Shown here in pieces: positions 1 to 7,974 of a stretch of 64,000 nt of DNA. Position numbers and translations under genes: made by a program. Source of the stretch: a virus. The stretch spans positions 58,609 to 122,608 of the IMG/VR virus record IMGVR_UViG_3300032213_003338, one strand, 5' to 3'. Numbering within the stretch: the first letter of the stretch is position 1; the number at the start of each line of letters is the position of its first letter. The notes beneath the pieces are model-generated. The model saw nothing but the letters and a program-made list of their open reading frames with translations. It made no database searches and was not told the origin of the DNA.

Positions 1-2
1 GC

Positions 3-572
3 TTTTACGCCTGTGTTGTTGACACCGCCTCTCTTGATCTTTTTGAGCCTGGGCTACCACAAAATAATAGATTAATATCAGCAATAAACTACCCATATCA
101 GGGTCTTAGCAAGGACAGCGCGCTTGACTGCCTTGTTAAGACCTTTTCAATTATGAATAGTTCTTGTATGGGCGTAATAACAAGTCTAGATAAAAGTGAT
201 GTCGAGTCTGGTAATTACGAAAAAATGAGGGAGTTTCTTCTAGAGCTTTCTGAGCTTTCAGCGGTGGAAAAAAGAGTCGCTGTTGAGTTTTCTTGGCTTA
301 AGTCCGACGAGCATTTGTCAAAACTGTTGAGCGTTGTTGCGCCGTATGAAGAAGTGCGTCTGGTTTTTTCTGGATTTTTATCAAACCCGAAAGACCTTAA
401 AGAATTAAAGCAAGCCGCCAAAATATGCAAGGTCTCTGGCTTTGATAATTACGAGTACTTTGGATCAGTTCCAAACAAGATATCTAATATATTCTCGATA
501 TTTGATATGGGATACAAGCTTGTCGGAACGCCTTCTCAGGCAATTCCAAAGCTGTTGCTAGATAAATTATGA
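3..572 (+). CDS. DeoC-like TIM-barrel protein, 5' end missing
   Basis: The reading frame is open to the left edge, so this is the C-terminal part (189 residues) of a longer protein. Upstream of the first internal Met it already reads as protein (VDTASLDLFEPGLP, then NYPYQG followed by KDSA). The order of a FP/YPxG-like segment, a KVSG segment (AKICKVSGF) and a terminal GYKLVGTPSQ resembles deoxyribose-phosphate aldolase, where the corresponding segments are FPxG, KxSGG and GTSxG. The Schiff-base lysine context is not clearly conserved, so an aldolase activity is not claimed. It could be any TIM-barrel enzyme. It is followed by a late promoter and structural-type genes. Confidence 0.55.
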   Translation, partial: FYACVVDTASLDLFEPGLPQNNRLISAINYPYQGLSKDSALDCLVKTFSIMNSSCMGVITSLDKSDVESGNYEKMREFLLELSELSAVEKRVAVEFSWLKSDEHLSKLLSVVAPYEEVRLVFSGFLSNPKDLKELKQAAKICKVSGFDNYEYFGSVPNKISNIFSIFDMGYKLVGTPSQAIPKLLLDKL

Positions 573-593
573 TTGGTATTAAAAAACAAACTA

Positions 594-603
594 GTGTATT
601 TTA
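594..603 (+). promoter_or_regulatory. Late-type promoter box
   Basis: GTGTATTTTA lies 26 nt before the ATG at 620, with an AGAGGA ribosome binding site in between. It matches the box found at fifteen gene starts in this window. There is no recognisable -35 element. Confidence 0.65.
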
Positions 604-619
604 AAACAAGAGGATAAAC

Positions 620-1234
620 ATGGCAACTAAATCAACTTCTAGTGCAACTACATATACAACAGCTGAATCAAACTTCGCTCAAACTGCTCGCGGCCTTGGT
701 ATCAGAAGAAACCAAGACACCCCACCAAGCCCAACATTTGATAAGCTTGGAAACTTTACAAGCCTTTCAAAGGCTGACGTCTCTGTACCAAGCTATGTAA
801 CAACCACATTTGCTGCCGGAAGCTTCACAGCAAGAGTTGCTGGCTTTGCCCAGACAGAATTTAGAAGAAAGCCAGGCGACACTACTCTTGCTTCCGCACA
901 GCCGCTAGCTGGAATCCCAGAAAGAGTTGCGGACGGTGGCCAAAGAACATACTCACTAATTAAACAATACGATCTAAAAGAAAACGTTCAAAGCGGTGAG
1001 GCTACAAGATGGATGGATCTTTACGGTCGTGTTCTTGAAGTTAACGGATCTAACATAGCAATTCTTAACGACAAAGCCGCTAACGCTGAAATCACATCCA
1101 CAACCTTTAGTGCAGATACAGCCTCTGGTAATGAGACATACGCTAAGAACAAGGGTCTTACTTACTACACAAAGTACACTGGCGGAAACAAATCAATAGG
1201 TGGGGTTGAAGCATTCAGCGTAGGCAAAGGATAA
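620..1234 (+). CDS. Putative virion protein, first gene of a late unit
   Basis: This 204-residue protein starts with MATKSTSSATTYTT, is rich in Thr, Ser, Ala and Gly and has no Cys, no transmembrane segment and no known catalytic motif. A good ribosome binding site (AGAGGA, 9 nt before ATG) and an upstream late promoter box fix the start. It is the first of three co-directional genes closed by a terminator at 2273-2295. The composition and late expression fit a virion or decoration protein. I do not recognise the family. Confidence 0.65.
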   Translation: MATKSTSSATTYTTAESNFAQTARGLGIRRNQDTPPSPTFDKLGNFTSLSKADVSVPSYVTTTFAAGSFTARVAGFAQTEFRRKPGDTTLASAQPLAGIPERVADGGQRTYSLIKQYDLKENVQSGEATRWMDLYGRVLEVNGSNIAILNDKAANAEITSTTFSADTASGNETYAKNKGLTYYTKYTGGNKSIGGVEAFSVGKG

Positions 1235-1246
1235 AAGGCATAAAAA

Positions 1247-1855
1247 ATGTCAACAAACATAACAACACTAAATAATAACAAGAGCGTCTTTAAAGGCGGC
1301 GGTAGAGATATCGGCCCTGCGGCTGGTGATGTTCAGCACAACGACATAAGACCAACCCAACCAAACAACCAATTCACAACCTTTAGAGGCCCAAAACAAC
1401 TGCAAATTTCAGCTGGCACCACAGAAGTATTCAATGTTAGAGCAATGCAGCTTGATGATGATGATCAAACTATTGCCATTAAGTTTAACTCTCCATCAGA
1501 ATGCTTTACTGGTAACGGTGGAATGTTTATATCAGAGCACGACTTTATCATTGACAGCATAAAATTTAGATCAAGCAGCCCAAACGTTGGCGCCCTTACA
1601 GCAACACTCTTTAAATCAAATAGCGGAACCGCTTTTTCTGCCGGTACAGCCATTACTGCTGCGATGGACTTAACAACAGCAGCTCACACCGTTGCAACTG
1701 GTGCGTTGGTATCAGATACTGCTAGAACTGTAGTAAGGGGACAATCTGTTGGTCTAGTATTTACCGGCACACCCGATCAGGCTTCTGGCGTACTTTTTAG
1801 CGTCAAGGCTAGACGCGTAATACCAGGAACAAGATTCGACAACTACCTAGAATAA
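1247..1855 (+). CDS. Putative virion protein with beta-sandwich-like composition
   Basis: This 202-residue protein has a polar N-terminus (MSTNITTLNNNKSVFKGGG) followed by short alternating hydrophobic/polar strands (FIIDSIKFRSSSP, GLVFTGTPD, VLFSVKARRVIPGTRF). That looks like a beta-rich decoration or fibre-type domain. It follows the previous gene by 12 bases and precedes the next by 8, so the three are one unit. No family is recognised. Virion location is inferred from the late promoter and composition. Confidence 0.6.
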   Translation: MSTNITTLNNNKSVFKGGGRDIGPAAGDVQHNDIRPTQPNNQFTTFRGPKQLQISAGTTEVFNVRAMQLDDDDQTIAIKFNSPSECFTGNGGMFISEHDFIIDSIKFRSSSPNVGALTATLFKSNSGTAFSAGTAITAAMDLTTAAHTVATGALVSDTARTVVRGQSVGLVFTGTPDQASGVLFSVKARRVIPGTRFDNYLE

Positions 1856-1863
1856 GGATAAAA

Positions 1864-2247
1864 ATGTCAAACATTAAAAATTTACTATCGAAACTACAAA
1901 AGGCTGTTGGCCAAGACGAAATGGGTATGACTCAGATGCAAATGATGATGCAGCAGCCAGAGATGGGTGGTGGTATGCAATCAGCTCCTGCCGAAATGCC
2001 CGAAATGCCAGAGATGCAAATGATGAGCGAAGAAGAGCCAGAAATGGAAGAAATGGATACCTCTGAGGTTGATGAAGAGACCAAAGAAATGTTTATGAGC
2101 GACATCAATGCTCTTATCGCAAACGCTGGCGATATTGCTAATCACGTTTCTCAAGGCAAAGAAATTGAAGCTTGGATGCTTGGCAAAATAACATTAGCCG
2201 CAGATTATATCTCTGCAGTTCGTGATAATTTTGTTGGTGATAAATAA
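1864..2247 (+). CDS. Met/Glu-rich acidic phage protein with conserved C-terminal helix
   Basis: This 127-residue protein has three parts. Residues 1-18 are a basic amphipathic helix (MSNIKNLLSKLQKAVGQ). The middle is a low-complexity Met/Glu/Pro stretch (repeats of MQMM, EMPEMPEM, SEEEPEMEEMD). The C-terminus contains WMLGKITLAADYISAV. A similar Trp-x3-KIxxAADYI helix recurs in many T4-like and cyanophage small proteins of unknown function (from memory). The N-terminal helix resembles that of other late proteins in this window. Last gene of the 594-2295 unit; possibly a scaffold or internal virion protein. Confidence 0.7.
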   Translation: MSNIKNLLSKLQKAVGQDEMGMTQMQMMMQQPEMGGGMQSAPAEMPEMPEMQMMSEEEPEMEEMDTSEVDEETKEMFMSDINALIANAGDIANHVSQGKEIEAWMLGKITLAADYISAVRDNFVGDK

Positions 2248-2272
2248 ATAAATAAAACAACGTAAAAGTAAG

Positions 2273-2295
2273 AACCGGCAGCAATGCCGGTTTTT
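2273..2295 (+). terminator. Rho-independent terminator
   Basis: AACCGGCA, loop GCAA, TGCCGGTT, then a run of five T (the last two of the stem included). The 8-bp stem ends the late unit that starts at 594. Confidence 0.85.
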
Positions 2296-2296
2296 G

Positions 2297-2306
2297 CTAT
2301 ACTTAA
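2297..2306 (+). promoter_or_regulatory. Putative promoter element CTATACTTAA
   Basis: CTATACTTAA ends 2 nt before the GTG start at 2309. With the preceding TG it reads as an extended -10 (TGCTATACT). The same ten bases with the same 2-nt spacing precede the ATG at 9539. Both genes are glycosyltransferases. Transcription would start at or near the start codon. Confidence 0.4.
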
Positions 2307-2308
2307 AT

Positions 2309-3205
2309 GTGATAGCAAATATTTATACAATTATAAGCCCTCTATGCGACGATTACTATTTAAGCGGTGGCCATACCACTGGCAGAGATCTTATTAATGC
2401 CTTGAAAGAGGCCGGGTATTTTGTAAATGTTATAACACCAAATGATCCTTTTCAGACACCAGACAGCGCAGATCTTTGTGTGTTTTTTGATTTATTCAAT
2501 GATCCAGGCGGATCAAAATGGTTTGGCCCTGGCGAGCAAAGACAGTTTTTAAATACTAAAAAACCAACTGTTGTTTTTGAATGCGCGTATACTGGAGCAA
2601 CCCCAGAAGAATACGGCGGCTGGATGATACAGCCAGATGTTAGATACCAACCAAACGCAATAAAGACATTTATGGCTGGGTTGATGACAAACAGCTTTGT
2701 TAATATATTTTTAAGCCCACTTCATTATAACGAGTGGTGCAAGTTTATTGGTAATCAAATCCCAAACCCGTTTTGCTATTTTCAAAAAATAGACTCTGGT
2801 ATATTCAATAACAAAGGATACGAAAGACCAATTAACGTTCTATATGTCGGGGCAATAACAGAAGCCAAGGGTGTTGTTGAAGCCCAGTATATGTTTGGAA
2901 ACAACATAAAGTTTATTGGGCGAGGAAATCTAGATCTCATAGATCAACAAAACTATTTAGGAACTGGAACTCCGCAAGAAATAGCAGAAGTTATGAATAA
3001 GGCTACGTTCTTTATACACACACCAAACTGGAAAGAGGCGTCAGCAAGAACAGTTGTAGAAGCGGCGATGTGCGGATGTAAACTGATTGTAAATGAAAAC
3101 GTTGGGGCTTGCTCGTTTGGTATTACTGATTTGTCAAACCCCTATTACGGGCAAAAATCATTTAATGATTTGGTTAGTGCAATAAAATCAATCAAGGGAT
3201 CATAA
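2309..3205 (+). CDS. Glycosyltransferase, GT-B fold (GT4-like)
   Basis: This 298-residue protein likely transfers a sugar from a nucleotide-sugar donor; the acceptor is unknown. The N-terminal Rossmann-like half has SGGHTTGRDLINALKEAGY, a Gly-rich loop and helix typical of GT-B enzymes. The C-terminal half has INVLYVGAITEAKGV and EASARTVVEAAMCGCKLIV, the donor-binding E-x7-E region of GT4 families. It is shorter than most GT4 enzymes. An in-frame TTG at 2294 lies inside the terminator, so GTG 2309 is preferred. There is no ribosome binding site, so the mRNA may be leaderless. The next gene, a methyltransferase, follows by one base. Confidence 0.8.
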   Translation: MIANIYTIISPLCDDYYLSGGHTTGRDLINALKEAGYFVNVITPNDPFQTPDSADLCVFFDLFNDPGGSKWFGPGEQRQFLNTKKPTVVFECAYTGATPEEYGGWMIQPDVRYQPNAIKTFMAGLMTNSFVNIFLSPLHYNEWCKFIGNQIPNPFCYFQKIDSGIFNNKGYERPINVLYVGAITEAKGVVEAQYMFGNNIKFIGRGNLDLIDQQNYLGTGTPQEIAEVMNKATFFIHTPNWKEASARTVVEAAMCGCKLIVNENVGACSFGITDLSNPYYGQKSFNDLVSAIKSIKGS

Positions 3206-3206
3206 A

Positions 3207-4412
3207 TTGACTTCTGAATTAATAAAAAACATTGTTCAAGAATCTTCTTTAATCATTGACATTGGCGCAAATGTTGGTCAAACTTTTCTTGAGTATAAGT
3301 CTATAAACCCAAACGCTATTGTGGCTTCAATAGAAGCTAATCCACAATGTGAGGAAGCTTTAAAACAATCAGGAGCAAATTATAAAATTATTGCTTTAGG
3401 TGAAAAGGCGGCAGATAATAAAGATTTTTATATAAACAAGAATGAGCCAACATGCCAAGGAGCCTCTTTCTTTAAAGAAAACACGGCTCACTATGATGAA
3501 GGTAATTTTAATACGATTAAAGTGCCTACCATCACATTAGATGAGTTGACAGGATTCCAGACTTTTGATTTTATAAAGATTGATACGCAAGGCTCTGAGA
3601 TGTCAATTATTAACGGAGGGGTTAATACTCTCGCAAGAACAAAGTGGCTTTTAATTGAACTGCCTGTGTTGGAATACAATGCTGGAGCCGCCTCGTCTGA
3701 AGATATTATTAATAGACTTTATGAGATTGGTTTTACCCCAAAACAAATAATTAAAGATAATAAATTTGGAGATACAGTTGTGCAGCAAGATGTATTGTTT
3801 ATAAACACTAAATATGATCAAGATATCTTAGGCAGTGATTCTCCTCGAAAAACGCTTGGTGTAAAATATGATTTATTGTTATGGGCTTATGAAAAAATAA
3901 AGCCTCAATACTTTGTTGAAGTTGGCACATATAAATGCCAAACCTCTATTGGTTTATTTAAAACACATCTTCCTAACAAGGCTTATTTGCTTGATCTTTT
4001 TGAAAAAGCCCCACCTGAAGAACTACCACCTAACGACTTACCAATTACATCAGATCAAGCAGTGGGGCTGATACAAGAAAATTTTGGCGACGATTTTGAT
4101 TGTGGGGTTGTGGTTGGTAATTCAATTGATACACTGCCCGTTGTTGTGGATGCGATAAACTCATTTGATGCTGGTTCAACATTTATTTTCGTGGATGGCG
4201 GACATAGTTACGACACCACCCTTGCTGATCTAATGAATGTTAATTTAATAAAACATGAGCTATATGTGGCTATTGATGACGCAAACTTTTCTGGGGTTGC
4301 TCCTGCTATAGACGGATTTATTAATGCTGTTCGTAATCGAAACCCACAGCTTGTAGCGCATAGACCCAATTTAGTTATTTTTAAATTAGACCCACATGAA
4401 CATAACGCTTAA
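3207..4412 (+). CDS. Two-domain methyltransferase: FkbM-type plus second class I domain
   Basis: This 401-residue protein has two SAM-dependent methyltransferase domains. Residues 1-200 are FkbM-like: LIIDIGANVGQ near 16-25, then SIEANP, and FIKIDTQGSEMSII near 122-135. Residues from about 210 form a second domain with FVEVGTYKCQTSIG and FIFVDGGHSYDTTLADLM, the pattern of the Methyltransf_24 group. FkbM enzymes usually O-methylate sugars or small molecules. The start is TTG after an AAGGGA, and the gene follows the glycosyltransferase directly, so a joint sugar-modification role is inferred. The fusion is notable. Confidence 0.78.
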   Translation: MTSELIKNIVQESSLIIDIGANVGQTFLEYKSINPNAIVASIEANPQCEEALKQSGANYKIIALGEKAADNKDFYINKNEPTCQGASFFKENTAHYDEGNFNTIKVPTITLDELTGFQTFDFIKIDTQGSEMSIINGGVNTLARTKWLLIELPVLEYNAGAASSEDIINRLYEIGFTPKQIIKDNKFGDTVVQQDVLFINTKYDQDILGSDSPRKTLGVKYDLLLWAYEKIKPQYFVEVGTYKCQTSIGLFKTHLPNKAYLLDLFEKAPPEELPPNDLPITSDQAVGLIQENFGDDFDCGVVVGNSIDTLPVVVDAINSFDAGSTFIFVDGGHSYDTTLADLMNVNLIKHELYVAIDDANFSGVAPAIDGFINAVRNRNPQLVAHRPNLVIFKLDPHEHNA

Positions 4413-4896
4413 CGTTTCTGAAATTAAAATATGTGAATGGATAGCAAAAAACAGATACGCCTCCAATAGAAACGGGGGCGTTTCTGATAAAAAGATCGGT
4501 CCTCAGTCGTGTGAAGAAACGGATCTAGAGGGAATATGTGGAGAGTTTGCTTTTTGCAAAGCTCTTAATTTATATCCAGATATGTCCATAAGTCCAAGAA
4601 AAGGCTCACATGATGTATTTGCCTTTGGTAAAACAATAGACGTTAAAACAACAAAATACAAAACCGGTAAGCTGCTAGCTAGACAGTCAAAGAACGAAGC
4701 CCCTTCTGAGATTTACGTTTTAATTGTTGGTCAGTGTCCTTCATATAAAATAGCTGGATGGTGTAGTGGATCAGATCTTATTAAAGACAGCAATCTTTTA
4801 GATCTTGGTTACGGAAAAACATACGGACTTGAGCAGTCTGCGCTCAAGCCCGTAGAAAAGATTAAGGCGTCTTTTTTATCTAACCTTAAGAATTGA
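4396..4896 (+). CDS. PD-(D/E)XK-like nuclease-fold phage protein
   Basis: This 166-residue protein contains LEGICGEFAFCKAL (Glu on a helix), then SHDVFAFGKTIDVKTTKY, an Asp followed by D-x-K about nine residues on. This is the core layout of the PD-(D/E)XK fold. Similar stand-alone proteins are common in phages, and the specific activity is unknown. The start overlaps the upstream methyltransferase by 17 bases. The 3' end overlaps the convergent gene by 21 bases and contains that operon's terminator on the other strand. Confidence 0.55.
   Translation: MNITLNVSEIKICEWIAKNRYASNRNGGVSDKKIGPQSCEETDLEGICGEFAFCKALNLYPDMSISPRKGSHDVFAFGKTIDVKTTKYKTGKLLARQSKNEAPSEIYVLIVGQCPSYKIAGWCSGSDLIKDSNLLDLGYGKTYGLEQSALKPVEKIKASFLSNLKN
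4815..4854 (-). terminator. Terminator of the minus-strand cysteine-rich operon, inside a plus-strand gene
   Basis: On the minus strand: TACGG, C, CTTGAGC... that is, TACGGGCTTGAGC, a 7-nt loop, GCTCAAGTCCGTA, then TG and five T. The stem has 12 pairs and one mismatch. It lies 22-62 bases past the last stop codon of the operon, within the opposing gene. Confidence 0.7.
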
Positions 4897-5640
4897 CATT
4901 ACTGTATCCATTATTTGCTTTTCGGTTGTTATTTTATCTTGGGCCATTTTAAGATTTGCAGCTAACGCGCAGTTGTCTCCACCAAGTTCAGCACATGTTT
5001 TACCAGCGTGGAAAATACCCCCCACGCATTCTGCTGGTGCACCTACTTCACTACACCTAAAGCCGCCAAAGTCACCATCAGGACTACAGCAAGCGCCAGT
5101 CTGAGCAACTAAAAACATGCACTTAACTGCGTAAAGCCGACGAATAATATCAACCATTTCATTAATATCTGCATTACTAGGACAATTTACTAGATTATTA
5201 TTTTCGTCCCTTCCGCAATGATATGATCTTATCATACGTTCAACGAAACCATTAGGACCAAATACGGAACCCCATGTTGAAGGGTCGTCAGGATTAAATT
5301 CTGGGTGCTGCCTTTGCCAAGTCAAAGGCTGATCTCTGGTCGTTACAATTTGTTTTGACCCCTCGTCTTCATTGATGTATAACGCCTCGCACCGGCCATC
5401 TTCGGGCCTATTTCTACAATACATCCAAGGTATTATATCTCGGTAAATTTCTCTTACACTCCCGTGGCCGACAACGACACCAAGGTCATATTTTGCTGGA
5501 TATGTTACTCCACAAAGAGTACTCATGGCTCCAATCGGCGCTTCTTTTTCAGCACCTGGTTTTTCTAAACGCGTTGGCGGTGGCGGAACTGCTTGTTTTA
5601 CAGCCACTAATTTAATAATGTCTTCTATTGATCTTTTCAT
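4876..5640 (-). CDS. Cysteine-rich late protein, paralog family member 1
   Basis: This 254-residue protein is the last of five tandem paralogs. It opens with a basic helix (MKRSIEDIIKLVAVKQ) and a Pro run. A central block has TTRDQPLTWQRQHPEFNP followed by STWGSVFGP. A C-terminal cysteine module follows (GACC, GDFGGFRC, then C-x5-F, GKTC, GGDNC). It ends in a helix (IMDTVMSILK). The GACC...C...G..C...C layout resembles cysteine-rich repeats seen in secreted proteins of some bacteria and in marine phage structural proteins (recalled). Disulfides suggest an extracellular or virion setting. Function unknown. Confidence 0.72.
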   Translation of the reverse strand: MKRSIEDIIKLVAVKQAVPPPPTRLEKPGAEKEAPIGAMSTLCGVTYPAKYDLGVVVGHGSVREIYRDIIPWMYCRNRPEDGRCEALYINEDEGSKQIVTTRDQPLTWQRQHPEFNPDDPSTWGSVFGPNGFVERMIRSYHCGRDENNNLVNCPSNADINEMVDIIRRLYAVKCMFLVAQTGACCSPDGDFGGFRCSEVGAPAECVGGIFHAGKTCAELGGDNCALAANLKMAQDKITTEKQIMDTVMSILKVR

Positions 5641-5641
5641 T

Positions 5642-6409
5642 TTATTTTCTTTTAAGTAAAGACATCACCATGTCCATTGCTTCTTTTGTCTTTTTTGTTT
5701 GGTCGTTTTGTTGGATGGGATTTCGTGCTAAGCCACAATTGTCGCCACCGATATCTCCACAGCTTTTTCCAGGATAAAAATTTCCATCACATTCAGCACC
5801 AGTGGTTGGAACACATGTAAAGCCACCAAAATCTCCAGCTACTTTGCAGCAAGCTCCAGTTTGGGCAACAGCAAAAGAACACCTAGCAATGTAAAGTTGA
5901 CGAATAATTTCAATCTGTGCGTCTATGTCCGCTTGAGTAACACCAGGTCTTAACGGACCAGTTCCATATTCGCCGTCTTCACCCGCGTAGGCAAGGAAAT
6001 ATCTTAACTCTCTGTCAACAAACGCACCAGGCCCAAATAAAGAACCCCAGGTTGCAGGATCGTCTGGATTAAAATCTGGGTGCATCCTTTGCCAAGAAAG
6101 TGGTTTATCTCTATCCGTTACCCATTGGTCTGCTGGCATTGAGCCATCACCAGCAGGCGGGCCAAGGGATAATTGATTACATCCGCCACCAGGAATAGGA
6201 TGAGGTCGGCAATACATCCAGTCTACCATGGTAGCGTATGTTTGTTGCACTAAGGAAAGATATCTTAGCGGAATTGTTACTCCGCAAAGCGTAGTTGTTG
6301 AACCACCACCCGTTAAACTTTCTTCGGTAGACTCTGGTCTTTTTAAGACTGTTGGTATTGGTTGTTTTAAAGCGATTAATTTAATAGTATCTTCTATTGA
6401 TCTTTTCAT
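5642..6409 (-). CDS. Cysteine-rich late protein, paralog family member 2
   Basis: 255 residues with the same layout as its neighbours: N-terminal helix MKRSIEDTIKLIALKQ, central TDRDKPLSWQRMHPDFNP with TWGSLFGP, C-terminal module from GACC through GGDNCGLA, and final helix AMDMVMSLLKRK. It lacks the long Pro run after the N-terminal helix. One base separates it from the next gene. Role unknown; expression should come from the promoters at 7965-7974 and 9516-9526. Confidence 0.72.
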   Translation of the reverse strand: MKRSIEDTIKLIALKQPIPTVLKRPESTEESLTGGGSTTTLCGVTIPLRYLSLVQQTYATMVDWMYCRPHPIPGGGCNQLSLGPPAGDGSMPADQWVTDRDKPLSWQRMHPDFNPDDPATWGSLFGPGAFVDRELRYFLAYAGEDGEYGTGPLRPGVTQADIDAQIEIIRQLYIARCSFAVAQTGACCKVAGDFGGFTCVPTTGAECDGNFYPGKSCGDIGGDNCGLARNPIQQNDQTKKTKEAMDMVMSLLKRK

Positions 6410-6410
6410 T

Positions 6411-7199
6411 TTACTTCCGCTTAAGCATGGACATTACCATATCCATTACTTCTTTTTGCTTTTTCATTTGGTTGTTTTTCTGAATTGGATTTGGTGCTAA
6501 ACCGCAATTGTTGCCACCGATTTGTTGACAGCTTTGTCCTGGGTAAAAAGCCCCCTGACAGTTAGCTGTTCCAGCAACTTCTGTGCACGCAAATCCGCCG
6601 AAGTCGCCAACTGGCGTGCAACAAGCTCCGGCTTGAGATACAGCAAAACCACATTTTCGAAGCCACAGCTGCTTGAGTAGGTCAACCATTTCGTTAATTT
6701 GCGCATCGGTAATACCTGGGCACGGTCCAGTTCCGTACACATTGTCCTCACCCATTTGGCAATTAAGGTATCTTACGAATCCTTCAGCTAGACCACCTGG
6801 ACCCCACACAGAACCCCATGTTGCTGGATCTGTTGGATTAAACTCAGGGTGAAGCCTAATCCAAGTTAATGGCTCATCTCTATCGGTAACCTGGCCAATC
6901 CCGACAACAGAACCAAGGGGCGGACCGGCATATACTGGGGTGCACCCGTATTCAAGGCCTAGTGGATTCGGCTGACAGTACATACTAGTAATAATCCAAT
7001 CGTACACCATAGTGATTGTGAAAGGATACGGAATCTGTGCTGGGATACGCACTCCACAGATATCAAAAGTTTCACCAGGGCCACCACCCATAAGATCTTC
7101 ATTTACACCTTCAGGCTTTTTTAAAAGCGTTGGGGGTGGTGGTGTTTGTTTTAGTGCCGTTAATCTGATTTTTTCTTCTATTGACTTTTTCATACTCAA
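6411..7199 (-). CDS. Cysteine-rich late protein, paralog family member 3
   Basis: 262 residues: N-terminal helix MSMKKSIEEKIRLTALKQ followed by TPPPP, central TDRDEPLTWIRLHPEFNP and TWGSVWGPGG, C-terminal module GACC, GDFGGFAC, GQSC, GGNNCGLAPNP, and end helix VMDMVMSMLKRK. The start overlaps the stop of the upstream paralog by 4 bases (ATGA). It is close in sequence to members 2 and 4, which suggests recent duplication. Confidence 0.72.
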   Translation of the reverse strand: MSMKKSIEEKIRLTALKQTPPPPTLLKKPEGVNEDLMGGGPGETFDICGVRIPAQIPYPFTITMVYDWIITSMYCQPNPLGLEYGCTPVYAGPPLGSVVGIGQVTDRDEPLTWIRLHPEFNPTDPATWGSVWGPGGLAEGFVRYLNCQMGEDNVYGTGPCPGITDAQINEMVDLLKQLWLRKCGFAVSQAGACCTPVGDFGGFACTEVAGTANCQGAFYPGQSCQQIGGNNCGLAPNPIQKNNQMKKQKEVMDMVMSMLKRK

Positions 7200-7957
7200 C
7201 CTTTTATTTTTTTCATTACAGCAGACACAAGATCCATAGCTTTTTTATTTTCTTTTTGCATATTCAATGGGTTTGCCGCCAGAGCACAGTTGCTACCACC
7301 AATTTGTTGGCAGCTTTTTCCAGGGTAAAATGTTCCCTCACACCCAAAACTAGCAGTTTCAGTGCATGCAAACCCACCAAAATCACCAACTGCTGTGCAG
7401 CAGGCACCAGCTTGAGATACAATAAATCCACATTTACGAATATAAAGCTGGCGAACAAGATCAACCATTGCATTTACGTGATCTTGTGGGCACGGCGCGC
7501 GCGGACCGCGGCCATCTAATGGATCTGCGCAAGCAAACCACCTTACTTGATCTTCAATAACTTCACCAGGCCCAAACAAAGAACCCCATGTTTGAGGGTC
7601 TATAGGATCAAACTCTGGATGTATTCTTTGCCAAAGCAAAGGCAGATCCCTATCCGTTACAGTTACGTCTATAGGCATTGTTCCATCTATAGGCTCTGCA
7701 AGGTATAGTCCACGGCACGCACTAAAATTAGGATTATCACCCATCCTACAATACATAGACTCTACCATAATAGTGTATACTTTAATAACGGTATCTGCGT
7801 ATCCTGATGGTATTGTTATCCCGCAAACCTGATTGTTTGCGCCGCCACCCATTAAACTTTCTTCTGTAGACTCCGGTCTTTTTAATACGGTTGGCGGTGG
7901 CGGAACCGCTTGTTTCAAAGCGATTAGTCTGATCTTATCTTCTATTGATTTGTTCAT
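7196..7957 (-). CDS. Cysteine-rich late protein, paralog family member 4
   Basis: 253 residues: N-terminal helix MNKSIEDKIRLIALKQ followed by AVPPPP, central TDRDLPLLWQRIHPEFDP and TWGSLFGPGE, C-terminal module GACC, GDFGGFAC, GKSC, GGSNCALAANP, and basic end helix. A late promoter box lies 17 nt before the ATG and overlaps the stop of the upstream gene, so members 4 to 1 can be transcribed separately from member 5. Confidence 0.72.
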   Translation of the reverse strand: MNKSIEDKIRLIALKQAVPPPPTVLKRPESTEESLMGGGANNQVCGITIPSGYADTVIKVYTIMVESMYCRMGDNPNFSACRGLYLAEPIDGTMPIDVTVTDRDLPLLWQRIHPEFDPIDPQTWGSLFGPGEVIEDQVRWFACADPLDGRGPRAPCPQDHVNAMVDLVRQLYIRKCGFIVSQAGACCTAVGDFGGFACTETASFGCEGTFYPGKSCQQIGGSNCALAANPLNMQKENKKAMDLVSAVMKKIKG

Positions 7958-7964
7958 TATAATA

Positions 7965-7974
7965 CCTTATACAC
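7965..7974 (-). promoter_or_regulatory. Late-type promoter box
   Basis: On the minus strand GTGTATAAGG, 17 nt before the ATG at 7957. It overlaps the TAA of the upstream gene. Confidence 0.6.
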
